Counted from the first letter of the stretch, positions 1 through 10,098 are shown. The stretch is 64,000 nucleotides of DNA from Vibrio sp. Y2-5 (GCF_014596725.1 NZ_JACVEG010000003.1:451884-515883); one strand, 5' to 3'. Notes: a model not told the origin generated them from the letters alone. Translations and numbers: made by a program.

Positions 1-233
1 CGCTCTTGCTCTTTTTTAGATGCAGCTTCGCGTTGACTACGGATTTTATTCGCTTGCTGCTTAACTAAGTTGGGGTCAATTACAACCGCTTGCACCATTT
101 GTCCAGACGGTTCTGGTTTGGACATAGTGAAGTCTGTGCCCCAAAGTAAAGTGACAATTAAAATTACATGAAGGCCGACAGACAACGCTATCGGCTTGGT
201 GTATGAGCTTTTCTTCGACTTATGATCTTTCAT
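1..233 (-). CDS. tolA: TolA, N-terminal part (cut by window edge)
   Basis: Only the first 77 codons are present; the gene runs off the left edge. The start is the ATG whose complement is at 231-233, 14 bases after the tolR stop. The fragment begins with a short basic stretch (MKDHKSKKS), then one membrane segment (about residues 14-34), then a Lys/Gln/Ala/Glu-rich stretch that begins the long helical domain II of TolA. In the known Tol-Pal system TolA is the inner-membrane rod coupling TolQR proton flow to TolB-Pal at the outer membrane during division. Its position as third gene after tolQ and tolR confirms the call. Confidence 0.93.
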   Translation of the reverse strand, partial: MKDHKSKKSSYTKPIALSVGLHVILIVTLLWGTDFTMSKPEPSGQMVQAVVIDPNLVKQQANKIRSQREAASKKEQE

Positions 234-247
234 GAACGATGTTAAGC

Positions 248-691
248 CTATTCCTTGATATCCGTTAACAACCCGACTTTTGGTATACCGGCTCGACTTA
301 ATTCATCTAACACAAGTACCACTTCTGCATACGGTGTGGCAGCATCACCGCCCACGGCGACAGGAGAATTTGGCTTAAGTGATAGCTCTGCTTTCACTCT
401 GACAATAATGTCTTGTAGTGATAACCCTCGCTGAACCTCTTCATTGTTAACGCTCAACCCTAAGTTACCTTCTTTATCAATTTCTACAATGATAAAGCTC
501 GCATCACTATCCCCAGCCATCTCAGACGCTGGTTTAGCCGTTGATGTTTTAGGTAACTCTACATCGACACCTTGCGTAACAAACGGTGATGTGACCATAA
601 AAATAATAAGCAACACCAGCATAACGTCGATGTAAGGTACAACGTTGATTTCAGCGGTGAGTTTACGCTTTTTTGGCTGATAACCGGCCAT
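248..691 (-). CDS. tolR: TolR, proton-channel subunit of Tol-Pal
   Basis: A 147-residue ExbD/TolR protein. After a basic N-terminus there is one membrane helix (about residues 18-36) with the proton-coupling Asp at residue 22 in VPYIDVMLVLL, matching Asp23 of E. coli TolR. The rest is the periplasmic domain that contacts peptidoglycan. It lies 3 bases after tolQ and 14 bases before tolA, in the order typical of gammaproteobacterial tol operons. Length and motif are normal. Confidence 0.97.
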   Translation of the reverse strand: MAGYQPKKRKLTAEINVVPYIDVMLVLLIIFMVTSPFVTQGVDVELPKTSTAKPASEMAGDSDASFIIVEIDKEGNLGLSVNNEEVQRGLSLQDIIVRVKAELSLKPNSPVAVGGDAATPYAEVVLVLDELSRAGIPKVGLLTDIKE

Positions 692-694
692 TGA

Positions 695-1378
695 TTATTC
701 CCTACCCGCCATTGCTTGACGGTGTAAAATGCTATGGAATTCTTCAGAAAACGTTGCGTAAGCGTGCTCTAACTTGCCAACCGTATTGCTTAAACGGTTG
801 TATGCCATTACCGCAGGAATGGCTGCAAACAGACCCATTGCTGTCGCAACCAACGCTTCAGCGATACCCGGCGCAACCATTGCTAATGTTGCTTGCTTTA
901 CTGCGCCTAACGCAATGAACGCATGCATAATACCCCAAACCGTACCAAACAATCCGATATAAGGGCTGATTGAGCCCACCGTTGCTAGGAATGGTAAGTT
1001 TGTTTCCAGCTCTTCTACTTCGCGTGCCACAGAAACACGCATAGCTCGCCCGGTACCTTCCATCACGAAGTCTGGTGAATCAGAGTTGGTTTTGCGTAGG
1101 CGAGCGAATTCAGTGAAACCTGAGTAGAAGATTTCTTCTGTACCCATAATCTCATCTTTACGTTTTTTCACATCTTGATAGAGAACGGCTAAATCTGTAC
1201 CTGACCAAAACTTGTCTTCAAACGCTTCAGCATCTCTCGTAGCCTGTGACAAAACTTTATAGCGCTTGATAATCATCGCCCACGAAACAATCGACATTCC
1301 CAAAAGAATAAGCATGACCATTTTGACTAACAAACTGGCCTGAAGGAAAAGGTCGAGAATTGAAATATCAGCTTGCAC
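695..1378 (-). CDS. tolQ: TolQ, inner-membrane channel subunit of Tol-Pal
   Basis: A 227-residue MotA/TolQ/ExbB family protein. It has an N-terminal membrane helix (about 15-35), a long cytoplasmic loop and two further helices (about 135-160 and 165-190) containing the conserved [12 protein letters not shown] and [15 protein letters not shown] segments that line the proton path. The start is a GTG (complement 1376-1378) overlapping the end of ybgC by 11 bases, which suggests translational coupling. Known role: with TolR it energises TolA for outer-membrane constriction. Confidence 0.97.
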   Translation of the reverse strand: MQADISILDLFLQASLLVKMVMLILLGMSIVSWAMIIKRYKVLSQATRDAEAFEDKFWSGTDLAVLYQDVKKRKDEIMGTEEIFYSGFTEFARLRKTNSDSPDFVMEGTGRAMRVSVAREVEELETNLPFLATVGSISPYIGLFGTVWGIMHAFIALGAVKQATLAMVAPGIAEALVATAMGLFAAIPAVMAYNRLSNTVGKLEHAYATFSEEFHSILHRQAMAGRE

Positions 1379-1775
1379 AGTTGGTTAACTCCGAAATAAT
1401 TAATTGAGGCATGGCCTTAGGTCTCATCTTCTCATTGTCGATACATGCTACCTTAACTATTGCTTTACACAACACCTTGTTATCAGGATTGACGAGCTCC
1501 TGACAGAATATTAGCGATGCTTTCTTGAGTTCTGAAATAGTCGTGACAACGTTGAGCTGTTCGTCCAATCGAGCGCCTTGTATAAAATCAATGTCGGCAT
1601 GTCTGACAACAAATCCTATACGTTGTTCCAATAAAACTTGTTGGGATACACCGATGGCACGCAGCATTTCCGTACGAGCCCTTTCAAAGAATTTAAGGTA
1701 GTTCGAATGATAAACAACACCACCTGCATCCGTGTCTTCGTAGTAAATGGTGATTGGCCAATGAAACGCTTTCAT
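1368..1775 (-). CDS. ybgC: YbgC, tol-pal-associated acyl-CoA thioesterase
   Basis: A 135-residue single hot-dog-fold protein. The signature [10 protein letters not shown] at about residues 14-23 includes the catalytic Asp of the 4-hydroxybenzoyl-CoA thioesterase/YbgC family. It is the first gene of the tol operon here, as in E. coli, and overlaps tolQ by 11 bases. The family hydrolyses short-chain acyl-CoA or acyl-ACP thioesters; its link to Tol function is unclear. The tol promoter should lie in the gap 1776-1870. Confidence 0.95.
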   Translation of the reverse strand: MKAFHWPITIYYEDTDAGGVVYHSNYLKFFERARTEMLRAIGVSQQVLLEQRIGFVVRHADIDFIQGARLDEQLNVVTTISELKKASLIFCQELVNPDNKVLCKAIVKVACIDNEKMRPKAMPQLIISELTNCAS

Positions 1776-1871
1776 AATTTTGGATTAATTGATTTACCGA
1801 ATGAGGTTTTACTATAACGCAACTCGTCGTCGATAGTACAAGGGGGAATGAGTTAATTCGTAACAGTGTGT

Positions 1872-1909
1872 CAAAAAAATTAGCGCTACCTCAAAGAGAA
1901 AGCGCTAAT
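1872..1909 (-). terminator. Intrinsic terminator after the cyd operon
   Basis: A perfect 9-bp inverted repeat (ATTAGCGCT at 1879-1887, AGCGCTAAT at 1901-1909) with a 13-base loop is followed on the minus strand by seven T (1873-1879). It lies just past the ybgE stop and separates the cyd and tol operons. Confidence 0.85.
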
Positions 1910-1944
1910 TCGTTTATTTCTTCACCAACCGTTATTTCAATCAC

Positions 1945-2250
1945 TTAAGCGAGAAGTCGTATCCCAGCGAAAATAACCAGTATTGGAAGTGAAATGTAAG
2001 GGCTAAACAATAGCTGCCAAACCCAAAAGCGTGGTTTAAACCCTACGCCGTAAACCATACTTGAGCACATTGCCCAGATGATCAATGGAGCGACGATGGC
2101 ATTAAATCCACCAATACTATCAGCGTAAGATTCTGGGTTCCACATAATGGAAAATAAATGGTAGAACCCCAGAGCCAAGGATAAAACCTTGAATAAGGTT
2201 TTATCCATTGGAGAGTGGAACTTGGCAACCTGAGTCGACAAGTTATTCAC
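1945..2250 (-). CDS. ybgE: YbgE, cyd operon membrane protein
   Basis: A 101-residue protein with about three membrane helices (roughly 25-43, 52-70 and 78-98), typical of the YbgE family always found after cydABX. The start is GTG (complement 2248-2250), and the first 8 bases overlap the end of cydX, so the two are probably translationally coupled. Function is unknown; the conserved position suggests a role with cytochrome bd oxidase. The next structure downstream is the terminator at 1872-1909. Confidence 0.9.
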   Translation of the reverse strand: MNNLSTQVAKFHSPMDKTLFKVLSLALGFYHLFSIMWNPESYADSIGGFNAIVAPLIIWAMCSSMVYGVGFKPRFWVWQLLFSPYISLPILVIFAGIRLLA

Positions 2251-2350
2251 TATCTTTATCCATCATTTCAGTGTGCTCTAGCCAAAGAGCATTGATGATG
2301 CCAAATGCACAAGCGAGTAATACGCCTAAAATCCATGCAAAGTACCACAT
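2243..2350 (-). CDS. cydX: CydX, small subunit of cytochrome bd oxidase
   Basis: A 35-codon gene beginning MWYFAWILGVLLACAFGIIN and ending in an acidic tail, with one membrane helix. This is the characteristic CydX/YbgT sequence. In E. coli CydX is a third subunit that stabilises the haems of CydAB. It starts 12 bases after cydB, preceded by AAGGAGC, and overlaps the GTG start of ybgE by 8 bases. Confidence 0.95.
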   Translation of the reverse strand: MWYFAWILGVLLACAFGIINALWLEHTEMMDKDSE

Positions 2351-2362
2351 AATTTTTGCTCC

Positions 2363-3499
2363 TTAGTAAAGTGAGTTCTTGTTTTCTTCAATGAACTTGT
2401 TGTCAAGACGACCAAACATCTTGTAGTAAGTCCATGAAGTGTAAGCCAGAATAATTGGCACCATTACAAATGCTACAACCGTCATTAGATTAAGAGTCAG
2501 TTCGCTTGATGTAGAATCCCACATCGTTAAGCTGCTCTTCGGATCTAAGCTTGATGGCATAACAAATGGGAACATAGCCAAACCAGCAGTGAAGATAACA
2601 CCCGCGTTACCTAGGCTTGAAGCCAAGAACGCAAAGCCACCTTTCTCAAAACGAGAAGCTAAAGCTGCAAGTAGTGGCATTACCACACCTAATGCAGGCG
2701 CTGCCCACATTAACGGATATTGCTCAAAGTTGTTCATCCAAGCACCCACTTCACGCACGACTTCTTTGTTTAGAGGGTTAGACACTGCATTGCCGTCAAT
2801 ACCGCCAGCAATAACGTATCCTTCAAGACCCTGAACCCAGAAGCCAGCGGCAACAAATGCAACTGTCGTTAACAGACCCATAAGCTGAGCCACGCCACGA
2901 GCTCGAGCATGAACCGCATCTGTCGTCTTCATTTGTAGCCAAGAAGCGCCTTGTAGAAGGATCATGAACAAGCTAACTAGGCCACACAAAAGTGCAAACG
3001 GATTTAGCAGACCAAAGAATGAACCGTGATAAGTCGGCATAAGGAAATCATTCAGTTGGAATGGTACACCTTGTAGCAAGTTACCAAATGCCACACCAAA
3101 AATGATTGGTGGAACAAAACCACTGATTGAGATGCAGATATCCCATACATTGCGCCATTTTGGATCTTCGATTTTTGAACGGTAATCAAGACCAAGTGGA
3201 CGCAACCAAAGCGCAGCCAAAGTCACAATCATCGCTAGGTAAAAACCAGAGAACGATGTTGCATAAACCAAAGGCCATGCCGCAAACAAAGCACCACCCG
3301 CTGTGATCAACCAAACTTGGTTACCATCCCAGTGAGGAGCGATAGAGTTAATCATTACACGACGTTCATTGTCGCTTTTACCGATAACCGGGACTAGCGC
3401 GCCAACGCCCATGTCAAAGCCATCTGTAATTGCGAAACCAACCAGCAATACACCAATTAGTACCCACCAGATTAGTCGCAAGATTTCATAATCAAACAT
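2363..3499 (-). CDS. cydB: Cytochrome bd ubiquinol oxidase subunit II
   Basis: A 378-residue multi-helix CydB protein (E. coli: 379). The N-terminus MFDYEILRLIWWVLIGVLL and the segment GFDMGVGALVP are classic CydB sequence. CydB pairs with CydA in the inner membrane to form the high-affinity quinol oxidase used at low oxygen. It lies 15 bases downstream of cydA and 12 upstream of cydX, so it is one transcription unit. AGGAGAGA precedes the ATG. Confidence 0.98.
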   Translation of the reverse strand: MFDYEILRLIWWVLIGVLLVGFAITDGFDMGVGALVPVIGKSDNERRVMINSIAPHWDGNQVWLITAGGALFAAWPLVYATSFSGFYLAMIVTLAALWLRPLGLDYRSKIEDPKWRNVWDICISISGFVPPIIFGVAFGNLLQGVPFQLNDFLMPTYHGSFFGLLNPFALLCGLVSLFMILLQGASWLQMKTTDAVHARARGVAQLMGLLTTVAFVAAGFWVQGLEGYVIAGGIDGNAVSNPLNKEVVREVGAWMNNFEQYPLMWAAPALGVVMPLLAALASRFEKGGFAFLASSLGNAGVIFTAGLAMFPFVMPSSLDPKSSLTMWDSTSSELTLNLMTVVAFVMVPIILAYTSWTYYKMFGRLDNKFIEENKNSLY

Positions 3500-3514
3500 G
3501 TGTTCTCTCCTTGC

Positions 3515-5101
3515 TTATGCTTCTACTTGGCGACTAACTTTGTCTTCTACAGAGTTAGCGTCCTGCTCAAAATGGTAACGACCAGTTTTCAGGCTGCTAG
3601 GGCCTTTACGAGCAAACTTAACCATTAGATAAACTTCAGCAATCAGGAATATTGTGTACAGAGCCAAAATCGCGAATAGAGACGTCAAGATTTCACTCGC
3701 ACTTAGCGCAGAAGCGGCAACGTTTGTTGGTAAGATTTCACCAACGGCCCAAGGTTGACGACCGTATTCAGCTACAAACCAACCTGATTCGATTGCAATC
3801 CAAGGTAGCGGAATACTGAATAGTGCCGCTTTAAGAACCCAAGGTTTCTGTTCGATTTTTTGACGACATGTCTGCACGAATGACATACCAAATACAAACA
3901 GCATGATAAAGCCAACGCCCACCATCACACGGAATGACCAGAATAGAGGCCATACTGTTGGGATAGAGTCATCTGCTGCTGCTTGAATTTGCTCTTCAGT
4001 CGCGTCAGTAACTTTGTCTGTGTAGCGTTTAAGTAGCAAGCCATAACCTAGGTCATTTTTCACTTCATCAAATGCCGTCATGTTTTCTGATGATTTATCA
4101 CCAGCACGAAGTTTTTCTAGCAGTTCGTACGCATACATACCGTTACGAATGCGATCAACGTGTTCATCACGAAGGTCACGCAGACCTTTTACTTCAGTAT
4201 CAAATGAACGAGTCGCGATAATACCCATTACATATGGAATCTTAACTGCGTAATCCGTATGCATGGTTTCTTGGTTTGGAAGACCAAACATGGTGAACGC
4301 TGCTGGAGCCGGTTCTGTGTGCCATTCCGCTTCAATAGCAGCCAGCTTCACTTTCTGAACCTCACCGACTTCGTAACCTGACTCATCACCCAGTACGATT
4401 ACTGACAAAATTGCCGCCATACCGAATGATGAAGCGATAGCAAAAGAGCGACGAGCAAAAGCAACATCACGACCTTTCAATAGGTAGTATGAACTGATAC
4501 CAAGAATGAACATTGCACCCGTTGTGTAACCAGAAGCCACGGTATGAACAAACTTAACCTGAGCTACAGGGTTAAATACAACTTCAGCGAAACTCACCAT
4601 TTCCATACGCATGGTTTCGAAGTTGAATTCAGCACCCACAGGGTTTTGCATCCAGCCGTTAGCGATCAAGATCCACAGTGCAGAGAAGTTTGAGCCTAGT
4701 GCAACTAACCACGTAACCGCCAAGTGTTGACGCTTAGTGAGTCGGTCCCATCCAAAGAAGAACAAACCAACGAAGGTAGATTCTAGGAAAAACGCTACTA
4801 AGGCTTCGATTGCAAGAGGAGCACCAAAAATGTCGCCTACGTAGTGAGAGTAATAAGACCAGTTGGTACCAAACTGGAATTCCATTGTCAGGCCTGTAGC
4901 CACACCCAATGCGAAGTTGATACCGAAAAGCTTACCCCAGAACTTAGTCATGTCCTTGTAGATCTGCTTGTCAGTCATTACATATAAAGACTCCATAATG
5001 GCTAGTAAAAAAGCCATACCGAGAGTCAATGGAACGAACAAGAAGTGATACATCGCTGTCAGTGCGAACTGCAACCGCGACAGATCAACTACGTCAATCA
5101 T
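3515..5101 (-). CDS. cydA: Cytochrome bd ubiquinol oxidase subunit I
   Basis: I place the start at the ATG at 5099-5101 ([15 protein letters not shown], 528 residues) because AAAGGAGTTACT precedes it; a longer reading to 5209 lacks a ribosome site. His19 in AMYHFLF matches the haem axial ligand of E. coli CydA, and the GRQPW motif of the quinol-binding Q-loop region is present near residue 420. CydA carries the haems and oxidises quinol with reduction of oxygen to water. A FNR-like palindrome lies about 215 bases upstream, consistent with oxygen control of this operon in relatives. Confidence 0.98.
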   Translation of the reverse strand: MIDVVDLSRLQFALTAMYHFLFVPLTLGMAFLLAIMESLYVMTDKQIYKDMTKFWGKLFGINFALGVATGLTMEFQFGTNWSYYSHYVGDIFGAPLAIEALVAFFLESTFVGLFFFGWDRLTKRQHLAVTWLVALGSNFSALWILIANGWMQNPVGAEFNFETMRMEMVSFAEVVFNPVAQVKFVHTVASGYTTGAMFILGISSYYLLKGRDVAFARRSFAIASSFGMAAILSVIVLGDESGYEVGEVQKVKLAAIEAEWHTEPAPAAFTMFGLPNQETMHTDYAVKIPYVMGIIATRSFDTEVKGLRDLRDEHVDRIRNGMYAYELLEKLRAGDKSSENMTAFDEVKNDLGYGLLLKRYTDKVTDATEEQIQAAADDSIPTVWPLFWSFRVMVGVGFIMLFVFGMSFVQTCRQKIEQKPWVLKAALFSIPLPWIAIESGWFVAEYGRQPWAVGEILPTNVAASALSASEILTSLFAILALYTIFLIAEVYLMVKFARKGPSSLKTGRYHFEQDANSVEDKVSRQVEA

Positions 5102-5317
5102 AGTAACTCCTTTGTGCCGGCTGAATGACACCTTATGACATATTACAACAACCAAACACCTGTTAAGGACAACGGTAAAATGTTGCCACTTAACAACCAG
5201 TTGTTGCATTTATGTGCTTTTGTGGTTAGTTAATTGTTAAGTAACAGCTAATATAGCTTGAGCTAATACTACTGAGAAAAAACCTACGTTTCAAAAGATT
5301 TCTCGTACAAAAGCGCT

Positions 5318-5331
5318 TTGACTTAAATCAA
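5318..5331 (-). promoter_or_regulatory. FNR-like box upstream of cydA
   Basis: TTGACTTAAATCAA matches the FNR consensus TTGAT-N4-ATCAA except for one base. It lies 217 bases before the cydA start codon. In E. coli FNR represses cydAB under full anaerobiosis. The consensus is remembered and binding here is inferred. Confidence 0.6.
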
Positions 5332-5505
5332 TTTTATTGCGTGAATTTTATACAACAGAACAACAAAATGACCCAGATCAACAGAAACTGATATTTATTG
5401 TTAGCGTTAGGTAAAAATAGCCGAGGAGAGCAGGTTTTGAGCAACAAAGGGTTAACAAGCCAACAAACTATGATAACCCTTTATAACCTTTTAAGATTTT
5501 TGAAT

Positions 5506-5521
5506 TGTGACACCAATCACA
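5506..5521. promoter_or_regulatory. CRP-like site between ruvB and cydA
   Basis: TGTGACACCAATCACA has both CRP half sites (TGTGA and TCACA) intact with a 6-base spacer, and the symmetry extends one base on each side. It sits 40 bases past the ruvB stop and about 405 bases before cydA, so cydA is the only gene it could plausibly serve. Confidence 0.55.
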
Positions 5522-5560
5522 AAGCGCGTGTCTACAATTTAATCAAAAACAATTGTAACT

Positions 5561-6565
5561 TTATTTAACCAAACCGAAATGCAAATAAGCACGGTCAGTA
5601 GCAATACGTCCACGTGGTGTTCTTTGTAAATAGCCTTGTTGAATTAGATACGGTTCGATAACATCTTCGATGGTATCTTTCTCTTCACCAATGGCTGCAG
5701 CAAGGTTGTCGAGACCAACAGGACCGCCAGAAAACTTCTCCATGATAGCTAAAAGTAGTTTTCTGTCCATATAGTCAAAGCCCTGATTATCGACATCCAG
5801 CATATTCAATGCTTTGTCTGCAGTATCATCACATATGTGCCCGTTACCTTTCACTTCCGCATAATCTCGAACACGGCGTAATAATCGGTTAGCAATTCGA
5901 GGCGTTCCTCGTGCTCTACGAGCTATTTCCAAAGCCCCTTCGCTATCCATAGACAAACCTAGGCAATTTGCACTTCTCTGTACGATATGTTGCAAGTCTG
6001 CAATCTTGTAATATTCGAGACGCTGGACAATGCCAAAACGGTCTCTTAAGGGAGAGGTCAGCGACCCAGCTCTGGTTGTTGCCCCTATTAACGTGAATGG
6101 AGGCAAATCTATCTTGATTGAGCGAGCCGCAGGCCCTTCACCAATCATGATATCCAGTTGATAGTCTTCCATTGCCGGATAAAGAACTTCTTCAACCATA
6201 GGACTAAGGCGATGAATCTCATCGATGAAGAGCACATCGTTCTCTTCTAAGTTGGTAAGCAGTGCGGCTAGGTCACCTGCCTTTTCGAGCACAGGACCAG
6301 ATGTGGTGCGAATGTTTACTTCCATCTCATTAGCAACAATATTCGCTAATGTGGTCTTACCCAACCCGGGAGGGCCGAATATCAACAGATGATCGAGCGC
6401 CTCACTGCGCATTTGCGCCGCTTTGATAAAAATTTCCATTTGATCACGAACGTGATTCTGACCTTGATAATCGGCCAATTTCTTAGGACGAATCGCACGA
6501 TCAATCACCTCTTCATCTTTAAATGAAGGGTTCATTGGAGCAATAAGGCGATCAGCTTCAATCAT
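5561..6565 (-). CDS. ruvB: RuvB, Holliday junction branch-migration motor
   Basis: A 334-residue AAA+ ATPase. Walker A is [11 protein letters not shown] (about residues 64-74), Walker B is LFIDEIHRL, sensor 1 is GATTRAG, and the C-terminal winged helix ends in [16 protein letters not shown]. RuvB hexamers pump DNA through the RuvA-bound junction. It follows ruvA by 84 bases on the same strand. Length matches the family (E. coli 336). Confidence 0.98.
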   Translation of the reverse strand: MIEADRLIAPMNPSFKDEEVIDRAIRPKKLADYQGQNHVRDQMEIFIKAAQMRSEALDHLLIFGPPGLGKTTLANIVANEMEVNIRTTSGPVLEKAGDLAALLTNLEENDVLFIDEIHRLSPMVEEVLYPAMEDYQLDIMIGEGPAARSIKIDLPPFTLIGATTRAGSLTSPLRDRFGIVQRLEYYKIADLQHIVQRSANCLGLSMDSEGALEIARRARGTPRIANRLLRRVRDYAEVKGNGHICDDTADKALNMLDVDNQGFDYMDRKLLLAIMEKFSGGPVGLDNLAAAIGEEKDTIEDVIEPYLIQQGYLQRTPRGRIATDRAYLHFGLVK

Positions 6566-6649
6566 ATATACTTTCCTAACGTCTGCTCTTCGTCGTTGTT
6601 ATGTGCCAATACTTCTAAGATAAAACACGTCCGCAATAATCCAATCATT

Positions 6650-7267
6650 CTAAACCATGGATTTCAATGCTTCACGGATAAGTTGCTCACTGGTCATCCC
6701 CGGTTTAGCAACTTGAGACACGACTTTAGCCGCTTGAGGTGCTTTGTAGCCTAGAGAGAGCAGAGCACTTACCGCTTCGTCTTCTGCTCCTTGCTCTTGT
6801 GAATTAGGCAGAGAATCCATTGGTGCAGCATCAGTTGCAGGCGTAAACAGATCTCCTGCCCCCCAACCTTTCAAACGGTCTTTCATTTCGACAACCAGAC
6901 GCTCAGCGGTCTTCTTGCCGACGCCTGGGAGCTTAACCAAAGTTGAAATATCTTCTCTCTCAACACAAGAAACAAATTGAGATGCCGTCATACCAGACAG
7001 GATACCCAAGCCCATTTTAGGTCCCACCCCATTTGCTTTAATCACTTCACGGAACAATGCTCGTTCGCTAACAGTATTAAAACCGTAAAGAAGCTGTGCA
7101 TCTTCTCTGACAACAAAGTGAGTATAAATGATGGCTTCTTCACCAATGTTTGGTAGTTCATAGAAACAACTCATCGGCATTTGCACTTCATAACCGATGC
7201 CGCCAACTTCAATTAATAGTTCTGGTGGTTGCTTTTCTATAAGAGTGCCACGAAGACGTCCAATCAC
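6650..7267 (-). CDS. ruvA: RuvA, Holliday junction DNA-binding subunit
   Basis: A 205-residue protein with the N-terminal OB-like domain ([12 protein letters not shown]), two helix-hairpin-helix motifs (the second includes [15 protein letters not shown]) and the C-terminal domain III that binds RuvB. The start is GTG (complement 7265-7267) preceded by AAGGAATC. A LexA-like box lies 53 bases upstream, so ruvAB can be induced by DNA damage separately from ruvC. Confidence 0.98.
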   Translation of the reverse strand: MIGRLRGTLIEKQPPELLIEVGGIGYEVQMPMSCFYELPNIGEEAIIYTHFVVREDAQLLYGFNTVSERALFREVIKANGVGPKMGLGILSGMTASQFVSCVEREDISTLVKLPGVGKKTAERLVVEMKDRLKGWGAGDLFTPATDAAPMDSLPNSQEQGAEDEAVSALLSLGYKAPQAAKVVSQVAKPGMTSEQLIREALKSMV

Positions 7268-7319
7268 TTGAGATTCCTTTGGTTGGGAAATTTGTAATGG
7301 GAAAGATGATAATAAATAA

Positions 7320-7335
7320 CTGGATATATAGCCAG
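7320..7335 (-). promoter_or_regulatory. LexA (SOS) box of ruvAB
   Basis: CTGGATATATAGCCAG sits in the ruvC-ruvA gap, 53 bases before the ruvA start. It has the variant CTGG-N8-CCAG form that I remember for the E. coli ruvA SOS box, with the usual AT-rich centre. Position and form together make this a convincing SOS operator. Confidence 0.75.
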
Positions 7336-7392
7336 TAAAAGATAGGTAAGGAACATATCACACTCTCTTTAGTGTCAATGAGAGTTCAAACC

Positions 7393-7914
7393 TTATCGGT
7401 AGCGCCCTTTTCTGGCCCCTGTCGCTTTGCCAGCCAGAGCTATCAGGGTTTTATTGGTATTGGCGTGGCAAATCGCAACCCCCAATGCATCAGCTGCGTC
7501 CGCTTGTGGTTTGGCAGGTAACTTCAACATTTGTTGAACCATATGCTGAACTTGGGACTTATCTGCGCCACCCGTACCGACAACCGCTTGTTTGATTAGA
7601 CGTGCGGCATACTCGTAAACCGGAAGGTCTGCGTTTACCGCTGCGACAATAGCACTGCCTCTCGCCTGCCCTAACTTAAGTGCAGAGTCAGCGTTCTTCG
7701 CCATAAACACTTGCTCAATAGCAAACACATCCGGCTGAAACTGGGTAATGATTTCGGTAACACCTGCATAGATTTGCTTTAGGCGCGTGGGAAGATCTTT
7801 CTCGGAGGTGCGAATACAGCCACTGCCTAAGTAATAAAGGTGTCTGCCTTGTTGTTTGATCACGCCATAGCCCGTTATACGAGAGCCGGGGTCAATCCCT
7901 AAAATAATCGACAT
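7393..7914 (-). CDS. ruvC: RuvC, Holliday junction resolvase
   Basis: A 173-residue RNase H-fold nuclease. The first catalytic Asp is in [14 protein letters not shown] near residue 8, a catalytic Glu is in FAIEQVF near residue 68, and the final acidic pair is in [14 protein letters not shown]. RuvC cuts junctions held by RuvAB. It precedes ruvA by 125 bases; the SOS box lies in that gap, so ruvC itself is probably transcribed from a separate promoter between 7915 and 7980. Confidence 0.98.
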   Translation of the reverse strand: MSIILGIDPGSRITGYGVIKQQGRHLYYLGSGCIRTSEKDLPTRLKQIYAGVTEIITQFQPDVFAIEQVFMAKNADSALKLGQARGSAIVAAVNADLPVYEYAARLIKQAVVGTGGADKSQVQHMVQQMLKLPAKPQADAADALGVAICHANTNKTLIALAGKATGARKGRYR

Positions 7915-7976
7915 TCAGTGCCATTTAAAATTTGAAGAACACAAAAAAGAATCTAGAAAACGAAAATAGTCTAGAT

Positions 7977-8001
7977 AAAGAAAGTGGGCTTACGCCCACA
8001 A
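7977..8001 (-). terminator. Terminator of cysS
   Basis: The hairpin GTGGGC (7984-7989) / GCCCAC (7994-7999) with a 4-base loop is followed on the minus strand by TTTCTTT. It lies directly after the cysS stop. Confidence 0.75.
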
Positions 8002-8012
8002 TCTCTAATGAA

Positions 8013-9395
8013 TTACTTACGACGCCAAGTTGTACCCGCTGGGCCATCTTCTAAAACGATGCCCATCTCGTTAAGCTTGTCGCGAGCTAAATCCGCATTT
8101 GCCCAATCTTTCGCAGCGCGAGAGTCATTACGTAACTTAATCAAAGCTTCAATTTCTGCCGCTTCATCGTCGTCACCTTGACCACCTTTTAGGAAAGCTT
8201 CTGGGTCTTGGTACAAAATACCAATCACATCTGCAAGTTCCCGCATCAATGCCCCAAGAGCACTCGCGTTGGCCATATCTTCATTCTTAAGGCGGTTCAC
8301 TTCACGAGCCATATCAAACAGCACTGAATAAGCTTCAGGTGTGTTGAAGTCATCATTCATCGCAGCAGTAAAGCGGCTAACATACTCTTCACCACCAGCC
8401 GCTGCCGCGTTCATGTCTAAACCACGAAGTGACGTGTATAAACGCTCAAGAGAAGCACGCGATTGGTTTAGGTTCTCTTCGCTGTAGTTCAGTTGGCTAC
8501 GGTAATGACCAGACATCAAGAAATAGCGTACGGTTTCTTGGTCGTAGTGGTTCAATACATCACGAATGGTAAAGAAGTTACCTAGTGATTTAGACATTTT
8601 CTCTCTGTCTACCATCACCATGCCACTGTGCATCCACGTATTCACGTACTGAGTACCGTGCGCACAGCAAGATTGTGCAATTTCATTTTCATGGTGCGGG
8701 AACATTAGGTCTGAGCCACCACCGTGAATATCGAAGTGATTACCTAATATTGAAGAGTTCATCGCTGAACACTCAATATGCCAACCTGGACGACCCGGTC
8801 CCCATGGAGATTCCCAAGTCGGTTCTCCCGGCTTAGACATTTTCCAAAGAACAAAGTCTAATGGACTACGTTTTGCTGTTTCGATATCTACACGAGCGCC
8901 TGCTTGCAGTTGATCTAAGTCTTGGCGAGACAATTTACCGTATTCATCATACTTGCTAACTTCGAACATAACGTCGCCGTTATCAGCAACATATGCAAAA
9001 CCACGCTCAATTAAACGTTCAACCAGCTCGATGATTTCTTGGATATAAGCCGTTGCACGCGGTTCAATGTCAGGACGCTTGATGTTTAGCGCATCAAAAT
9101 CGGTGTACATTTCTTGAATCAAGCGTTCAGTTAGTGAATCACATGACTCTTGGTTTTCAGACGCACGCTTGATGATTTTGTCATCAATGTCAGTGATGTT
9201 TCGAACGAATGTTAAATCATAGCCCAAGTAGCGAAGGTAACGTGCAACCACATCAAATGAAACGAACGTACGGCCATGTCCGATATGACAAAGATCATAT
9301 ATGGTCACTCCACAGACATACATGCCGACTTTACCAGCAGTAATGGGTTTAAATTCCTCTTTCTGTTTTGTTAGTGAGTTATATATTTTCAGCAT
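8013..9395 (-). CDS. cysS: Cysteinyl-tRNA synthetase
   Basis: A 460-residue class I aminoacyl-tRNA synthetase. It has the HIGH-type motif (CHIGHGRTF, about residues 36-44), the KMSKS loop ([10 protein letters not shown], about 264-273), and the zinc-binding Cys/His residues expected of CysRS ([24 protein letters not shown]). It charges tRNA-Cys with cysteine. Length matches E. coli CysS (461). It is transcribed divergently from ppiB with a 201-base gap. Confidence 0.98.
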   Translation of the reverse strand: MLKIYNSLTKQKEEFKPITAGKVGMYVCGVTIYDLCHIGHGRTFVSFDVVARYLRYLGYDLTFVRNITDIDDKIIKRASENQESCDSLTERLIQEMYTDFDALNIKRPDIEPRATAYIQEIIELVERLIERGFAYVADNGDVMFEVSKYDEYGKLSRQDLDQLQAGARVDIETAKRSPLDFVLWKMSKPGEPTWESPWGPGRPGWHIECSAMNSSILGNHFDIHGGGSDLMFPHHENEIAQSCCAHGTQYVNTWMHSGMVMVDREKMSKSLGNFFTIRDVLNHYDQETVRYFLMSGHYRSQLNYSEENLNQSRASLERLYTSLRGLDMNAAAAGGEEYVSRFTAAMNDDFNTPEAYSVLFDMAREVNRLKNEDMANASALGALMRELADVIGILYQDPEAFLKGGQGDDDEAAEIEALIKLRNDSRAAKDWANADLARDKLNEMGIVLEDGPAGTTWRRK

Positions 9396-9596
9396 GATCT
9401 CTATCTAATTACCGTTAAAACCAAAATAGTGGTGCAGTATAACAACTCTGTTATCGCTAGGTCATCCATTTGATGTTTTGAATGAGCAAAAAGTTAAGCT
9501 AAGATTAGGGTCTGTTAGCCTGTTGAGGTTAATTTTCATTCAAAATTGCCTTCACAGGTCTTAGATACTCAAACAAAACAAGCAAAGGTAAAGCAC

Positions 9597-10091
9597 ATGA
9601 TCACCCTTCATACAAACTTTGGTGACATTAAAGTTCAGCTGAATACAGAGCAAGCACCAGAAACTAGCGCAAACTTTTTACAGTACTGCCGCGACGGTTT
9701 CTACGACAACACTTTGTTCCACCGTGTTATCGACGGCTTCATGATCCAAGGTGGCGGTATGACTTCTGGTCTACGTGAAAAAGAGACTCGCGCACCTATC
9801 CGTAACGAAGCAAACAACGGCCTAAGCAACAAAGTGGGCACTCTTGCAATGGCTCGTACTATGGAACCACACTCTGCAAGTTCTCAATTCTTCATCAACG
9901 TAAACAACAACACATTCCTAGACTTCCGTTCAGAAAGCCTAGATGGTTGGGGTTACTGTGTTTTTGCAGAAGTTGTAGAAGGCATGGATATCGTAAACAA
10001 GATCAAAGGCGTTAGCACTGGCTCTTACGGTATGCACCAAGACGTACCACTAGAAGATGTTGTCATCACTGGCACAACTATCGAAGAGTAA
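9597..10091 (+). CDS. ppiB: Cytoplasmic peptidyl-prolyl isomerase B (cyclophilin)
   Basis: I use the ATG at 9597 ([13 protein letters not shown], 164 residues) because AAAGGT lies upstream and E. coli PpiB has 164 residues; an open frame from 9546 is an unsupported extension. Cyclophilin motifs are present: [13 protein letters not shown] and SSQFFINV. There is no signal peptide, so it is the cytoplasmic form. It isomerises X-Pro bonds. A GC-rich hairpin follows at 10099-10123. Confidence 0.97.
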   Translation: MITLHTNFGDIKVQLNTEQAPETSANFLQYCRDGFYDNTLFHRVIDGFMIQGGGMTSGLREKETRAPIRNEANNGLSNKVGTLAMARTMEPHSASSQFFINVNNNTFLDFRSESLDGWGYCVFAEVVEGMDIVNKIKGVSTGSYGMHQDVPLEDVVITGTTIEE

Positions 10092-10098
10092 TCTTTAA

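Larger units (their letters stand above)
5102..5560. promoter_or_regulatory. cydA upstream region, 459 bp without a gene
   Basis: An AT-rich gap between ruvB (ends 5561, minus) and cydA (starts 5101, minus). It contains a FNR-like palindrome (5318-5331) and a consensus CRP-like palindrome (5506-5521), both listed separately. I found no credible small gene. Its length suggests a multi-input promoter for cydABX. Confidence 0.7.

Noticed and set aside
3515-5209. Longer cydA frame starting at 5209
   Set aside because: The extra 36 residues have no ribosome site, while AAAGGAG lies directly before the ATG at 5099-5101 and the conserved N-terminus begins there.
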